From positions 124,001 to 188,000 of the forward strand of contig JAEUVV010000013.1 of the NCBI GenBank assembly GCA_016786705.1: DNA of 64,000 nucleotides, read 5' to 3'. The position numbers were made by a program, and so were the translations under genes. The notes below the pieces were generated by a model. The model made no database searches, was not told where the DNA came from, and saw nothing but the letters and a program-made list of their open reading frames with translations. Shown one piece after another: positions 60,246 through 64,000 of the stretch (its first letter is position 1; each line of letters starts with the position of its first letter). The DNA is from Taibaiella sp. (GTDB taxonomy: Bacteria > Bacteroidota > Bacteroidia > Chitinophagales > Chitinophagaceae).

Positions 60246-61040
60246 TTAGTTAAATTCTATAGTAATAGTATTATAAATCATCTGGTCTTTTACAAAAGCC
60301 TTTAAACCCAGCAGCTGCGAGGCGCTGGAATTCTTAATACCGATCTCCAGGTAACCGGCGCTGTTGAACATACAAAACTCCATGCCATTGGGCAATTCGG
60401 CATAATTATCGCTTAAGGCGGTAATGGGCATCTGCCTGGGGATACGCAGCGAAAAGTTGCGCCCTGCTTTATGCGCTTCAAATTCTTTCTCAGTAATATT
60501 CAGCACTACATTGCCGTACCGGTCCACATGCAGCACATGGCATTCCACCGAATTTTGCTTGATCAATGGTCTTAAAGGGAACACCTCCACTTGTGGCGTG
60601 TAAGCGATCAGCTTTACCGATTTCAATTCATAATTGACCTGCTCCAGGTCGGCGATCAATTTACCCGCTTTATCCAGCCAGTCAATATAATTTTTCGATT
60701 CGCTGTCTTCATATTTCCATACGATCGGTTTCTCTTCTGAAAAGGTAAAGCCCAGCAATCCATTATCCGCTGTGATAATAAACTGGTTTTCCACCTTAGC
60801 CAATAAGACGGTGGCCGGTGTGCTGTGCATTACATCAAAAAGGGATACATGCACCGAAAACTTCGGGAAAGAACGGTAGGCGCTCTTTAATAAATAGCTA
60901 CACTGTACCAGGTTGTGGGGGGAAACGGCATGTGAAAGGTCCAGTAGCTTCAGCTCCGGTACATGATGCAATAATGTACCTTTTGCTATGGCTACCGAAT
61001 TATCCCCGTTACCAAAATCTGAAATCAATGTAGCTATCAT
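60246..61040 (-). CDS. SAM hydroxide adenosyltransferase-like protein, divergent
   Basis: A 264-residue member of the S-adenosylmethionine hydrolase/halogenase superfamily (former DUF62). The start TLISDFGNGDNSVAIAKG keeps the Asp-Phe-Gly block, LLDLSHAVSPHNLVQCSYLL the next helix, and TADNGLLGF the adenosine-site motif. In the canonical enzymes an Asp-Arg-His set activates water or hydroxide; here the DPGVG...R segment is replaced by FDVMHSTPATV and the FHGRD segment by DSESKNYIDW, so neither the Arg nor the His is present. Bacteroidota members are often divergent in this way. Whether it still cleaves SAM is open. Its gene heads the two-gene unit with the ABM protein. Confidence 0.85.
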   Translation of the reverse strand: MIATLISDFGNGDNSVAIAKGTLLHHVPELKLLDLSHAVSPHNLVQCSYLLKSAYRSFPKFSVHVSLFDVMHSTPATVLLAKVENQFIITADNGLLGFTFSEEKPIVWKYEDSESKNYIDWLDKAGKLIADLEQVNYELKSVKLIAYTPQVEVFPLRPLIKQNSVECHVLHVDRYGNVVLNITEKEFEAHKAGRNFSLRIPRQMPITALSDNYAELPNGMEFCMFNSAGYLEIGIKNSSASQLLGLKAFVKDQMIYNTITIEFN

Positions 61041-61057
61041 CTATTTTATACCAATAT

Positions 61058-63148
61058 CTATCTAACGCCACCACCGGCTAAAGCCATGGAGGCAGGACTA
61101 ACGAATATCAATTTCCCTTCAGCATCTTCCGCCATCAGGATCATCCCGGCACTTTCTATACCGCGCATTTTTCTTGGGGCTAAATTAGCCACCACCACTA
61201 CCTGCCGGCCAACTACCTCTTCGGGTGAGTAGTGTAAGGCAATACCGGAAACGATGGTACGTTTTTCAAAGCCCATATCTACTTCCAGCTGTAGTAGCTT
61301 ATCTGCTTTCTTCACTTTCTCCGCAGATAAAATTGTACCCACTCTTAAATCTATTTTCTCGAAATCCCCGAACTCAATTGTGTCTTTCATTTCAGGCAAT
61401 TCCGCTTCTTTTGCTTCAGGCTCTGCCAGTATGATTGATGCTTTCGCATTCGCCTGTAATTTCTCCCTTTGCGCTTCAATCTCCGCATCTTCTACTTTAC
61501 GGAATAATAATTCCGGCGCACGTAATGGATAGCCTTTCTTCAATAAATCCATCTTACCCGCATTTTCCCATTCCAGCATACGATCTACCACCGTCAGCAT
61601 CTTGCAGATCTTCTTAGCCGTGAAAGGCAGGAATGGATTAGAAAGGATCGCCAGGTTGGCACACAATTGCAAAGCGACATGCAGGCAGTTGTCTATCTTA
61701 GCCTGGTTTTCCGCTTTCATTTCCGGGGTCTTCGACAAGCTCCATGGCGCTACTTCCTGTAAATATTTATTACCTTTTCTCGCCAGGTCGATCACTTCAA
61801 ACAGCGCCTCACGGAAGTGATAAGTTTCTATGGCCTTTTCCACTTTCTCTTTTGCCGCCATGATCTCTTTGATCAATTCTATATCGCGCTCTGTCTTTTC
61901 CGCTTCATGATAAGCAGGTACTTTTCCATCGCATAGCTTATGCATCAGTACCATAGCCCTGTTGATGAAATTACCGAATATATCTACCAGCTCACTATTA
62001 TGTCTTAACTGGAAGTCTTTCCAGGTAAAGTCATTGTCTTTTGTTTCCGGCGCATTGGAGCACAATACATAGCGTAGCGTGTCCTGCATATCCGGAAAAT
62101 CTTGCAGGTATTCATCGATCCAGACTGCCCAGTTACGGGAAGTGGACACTTTATCTCCTTCAATGTTCAGGAACTCATTGGCCGGGACGTTCTCCGGTAA
62201 TACAAAGCCGCCATGCGCTTTCAGCATAGCCGGGAAGATGATACAGTGAAACACGATATTATCTTTCCCGATAAAGTGTACCAGTTTAGTATCTTCTTTA
62301 CACCAGTATTCATCCCAGGACGTTGGCAATAATTCCTTTGTAGCGGAGATATAACCAATCGGCGCGTCAAACCATACGTACAATACTTTTCCTTCAGCCC
62401 CTTCAACCGGCACCGGTACGCCCCAGTTGCTGTCCCGCGTCATCGCGCGCGGCTGCAAACCATTATCCAGCCAGCTTTTGCACTGCCCGTAGACATTCGG
62501 CTTCCATTCGTCTTTTTTACCTTCAACGATCCATTCTTTCAGGAAATCTTCGTAATGGTTCAATGGAAAATACCAGTGTTTGGTCGCCTTTTTTACCGGC
62601 TTAGCATTACTTAAGGCAGAACGCGGGTTGATCAGCTGATCGGGTGATAAAGTACTTCCACACTTTTCACATTGATCGCCGTAAGCATTTTCATTACTAC
62701 AAATAGGGCAAGTACCTACGATATAACGGTCGGCTAAGAAAGTTTGCTTCTCTTCATCATAATACTGCTCGCTCTCCCGCTCTTCAAACAATCCTTCATC
62801 ATATAATTTCTTAAAGAAAGCCTGTGAGGTCTGGCGATGCGTATCTGTAGTAGTACGGGAGAAGATATCAAAAGAGATACCCATTCCGGCAAAGCTATCG
62901 CCAATAATTTTATGGTATTTATCGACCACATCCTGTGGCGTAACGCCTTCTTTCATGGCACGGATCGCGATCGGCACGCCGTGCTCATCCGTTCCGCAAA
63001 TAAATTTCACATCACGCTTTTGCGCACGCTGGTAGCGTACATATATGTCAGAGGGTAAATAGGCGCCTGCCAGGTGGCCGATATGCACCGGGCCATTAGC
63101 ATAAGGCAAGGCAGCCGTCACCAGAATTCTGTTAAAATTTTTCTCCAT
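61058..63148 (-). CDS. metG: Methionine--tRNA ligase
   Basis: A 696-residue class I synthetase that charges tRNA(Met). The ATP site has GPVHIGHLAG (HIGH), the zinc-binding knuckle is CPICSNENAYGDQCEKCG, and the second catalytic motif reads GDKVSTSRNW in place of the usual KMSKS, a variant common in Bacteroidota. After the anticodon-binding helical domain comes a C-terminal tRNA-binding/dimerisation domain (about 590-696, FEKIDLRVGTILSAEKVKKA and RQVVVVANLAPRKMRGIESA), as in the long MetG type. It lies 17 bp upstream of the SAM-hydrolase-like gene on the same strand. Confidence 0.97.
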   Translation of the reverse strand: MEKNFNRILVTAALPYANGPVHIGHLAGAYLPSDIYVRYQRAQKRDVKFICGTDEHGVPIAIRAMKEGVTPQDVVDKYHKIIGDSFAGMGISFDIFSRTTTDTHRQTSQAFFKKLYDEGLFEERESEQYYDEEKQTFLADRYIVGTCPICSNENAYGDQCEKCGSTLSPDQLINPRSALSNAKPVKKATKHWYFPLNHYEDFLKEWIVEGKKDEWKPNVYGQCKSWLDNGLQPRAMTRDSNWGVPVPVEGAEGKVLYVWFDAPIGYISATKELLPTSWDEYWCKEDTKLVHFIGKDNIVFHCIIFPAMLKAHGGFVLPENVPANEFLNIEGDKVSTSRNWAVWIDEYLQDFPDMQDTLRYVLCSNAPETKDNDFTWKDFQLRHNSELVDIFGNFINRAMVLMHKLCDGKVPAYHEAEKTERDIELIKEIMAAKEKVEKAIETYHFREALFEVIDLARKGNKYLQEVAPWSLSKTPEMKAENQAKIDNCLHVALQLCANLAILSNPFLPFTAKKICKMLTVVDRMLEWENAGKMDLLKKGYPLRAPELLFRKVEDAEIEAQREKLQANAKASIILAEPEAKEAELPEMKDTIEFGDFEKIDLRVGTILSAEKVKKADKLLQLEVDMGFEKRTIVSGIALHYSPEEVVGRQVVVVANLAPRKMRGIESAGMILMAEDAEGKLIFVSPASMALAGGGVR

Positions 63149-63382
63149 GTGGCAAAGGTAAAGTTTATATTAATTGAGTAAAAATTTCATTAAGCTTTCT
63201 GTCCCTGAGCTTTCTATTTTTATAATAATGATACTGAAAAAAGGTTCCCGGCAATCCAATAAATCTGCTCAAAATCTCCCGGTAAAAAAGTAGCCGCTTT
63301 AAAGTAGTCAAGTTGTAAATTTGTGCAATCATTAACGGGCAGATCGCTAAAAAACAGGTATTTTGCACGCTTATTTCCATTC

Positions 63383-64000
63383 ATGTCATCACATCATTTC
63401 GTAAGAGAAAATCAAGAGCCGGCTTTGATCATCGCTAATGGCGAAGCCTGCAGTATGGACCTGTTGCAGCAGCTGCTGGAGTGGGTCCCGCTGGTCGTGG
63501 TACTGGATACCGCGATGAGCCGGGTTATGGAGCTGGGTATTAAAGTAGACGTGCTCCTGGGTGATTTTGACCGGGATTTTGACCCGGAATATTACCGCAG
63601 CCTGCAATACCCTTTGGAAATCGTCCATACCCCCGACCAGGTGCACACAGATTTAGATAAAGCATATCTATACCTTATCGAAAGGGGGATCAAAGCGGCT
63701 AATGTGGTTTGGGGAACGGGACGCCGGGCGGACCACAGCATTACGAATATGACCAACCTGGTGCGCTACCGGGAACAATTAAAAATTGTTTTATATGACG
63801 ATTATTCCAAGATCTTCCTGCTGCCCCGCCAATTTGAAAAATGGTACCCTAAAGGGTATAAACTGTCACTGATCCCGGTAGGCACAGTGCACCATATAAC
63901 TACCCGGAACCTGGCCTACCCTTTAACCGACGAATCCTTAACGATTGGCTACCGCAGTGGCTCTTCGAACCATGTCAGCGAAGATGGCTTTGTACAGATC
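63383..64000 (+). CDS. Thiamine pyrophosphokinase, 5' part (runs off the window)
   Basis: Thiamine pyrophosphokinase transfers pyrophosphate from ATP to thiamine, giving the coenzyme TPP. The frame starts at the ATG at 63383 (MSSHHFVRENQEPALIIANG) and is open to the last base, 206 codons, so the stop codon is beyond the window. The family motifs are present: LGDFDRDFDPEYY (substrate and metal site), TPDQVHTDLDKAYLYLIERG, and GTGRRADHSITNM, with the conserved Gly-Arg-Arg-Asp-His. It is divergent from metG with 234 bp between starts. Other open frames here are antisense shadows. Confidence 0.92.
   Translation, partial: MSSHHFVRENQEPALIIANGEACSMDLLQQLLEWVPLVVVLDTAMSRVMELGIKVDVLLGDFDRDFDPEYYRSLQYPLEIVHTPDQVHTDLDKAYLYLIERGIKAANVVWGTGRRADHSITNMTNLVRYREQLKIVLYDDYSKIFLLPRQFEKWYPKGYKLSLIPVGTVHHITTRNLAYPLTDESLTIGYRSGSSNHVSEDGFVQI

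Noticed and set aside
63389..63646. Minus-strand frame over the end of the window
   Set aside because: Antisense to the thiamine pyrophosphokinase gene, whose motifs are clear on the plus strand.

Overview
The window looks like a chromosomal segment from a member of the Bacteroidota, most likely a Chitinophagaceae-type soil or freshwater organism. The reasons are: several large secreted proteins ending in type IX secretion (T9SS) sorting domains; promoters of the Bacteroidota form (TTG, about 19-20 bp, TAnnTTTG); a tmRNA whose tag ends YAMAA; a 7TM-DISM sensor kinase; LytTR and LytS-type regulators; and a trpEGDCFBA operon order. No phage, plasmid, CRISPR or insertion sequence was seen.

Layout. 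1-2.8 kb: tail of rlmN, an RluB-type pseudouridine synthase with a repetitive charged N-terminal arm, and a small His/Arg-rich secreted protein. 2.8-4.4 kb: repeat-rich spacer, the tmRNA gene (ssrA) and the first copy of a dispersed palindromic element. 4.4-10.2 kb: NTF2-like protein, SDR oxidoreductase and divergent HxlR regulator, an AlkD-like HEAT protein, a membrane protein and a 7TM-DISM kinase/LuxR regulator pair. 10.5-20.8 kb: a cluster of T9SS cargo proteins, a VOC protein, and the decayed remains of a further cargo gene. 20.9-30.5 kb: SemiSWEET, a VF530-family protein, a DAO-Rieske oxidoreductase, a tandem pair of eight-cysteine secreted proteins, a membrane-bound LytTR regulator, an NQO-like enzyme with a Crp/Fnr regulator, and two secreted proteins of unknown role. 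31-33 kb: another T9SS protein. 33-38.5 kb: cstA, oxyR and divergent katG, then an outer-membrane barrel. 39.4-47.8 kb: HdeD-like protein, then a TolC/MFP/RND efflux set followed by a LytS/LytTR two-component pair. 47.9-54.5 kb: complete trp operon on the minus strand, preceded by a promoter, a Trp-rich leader peptide and an attenuator. 54.7-64 kb: small conserved protein, GH85 endoglycosidase with LamG and T9SS tail, CoA transferase, ABM protein, SAM-hydrolase-like protein, metG, and the start of a thiamine pyrophosphokinase gene that runs off the window.

How the parts work together. The trp genes form one overlapping transcription unit that makes tryptophan from chorismate and appears to be controlled by ribosome stalling in the leader. 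OxyR keeps both redox cysteines and sits back to back with katG, a standard peroxide-response module. The efflux genes and the LytS/LytTR pair are on the same strand with short gaps and are probably co-regulated. The most interesting non-coding signals are the trp attenuator, a set of mutually exclusive RNA pairings between the VF530-family gene and the DAO-Rieske gene, a two-copy palindromic element whose arms covary, and a helically phased direct-repeat array between the LytTR gene and the eight-cysteine pair. Everything rests on reading the sequence by eye; no database search was run.
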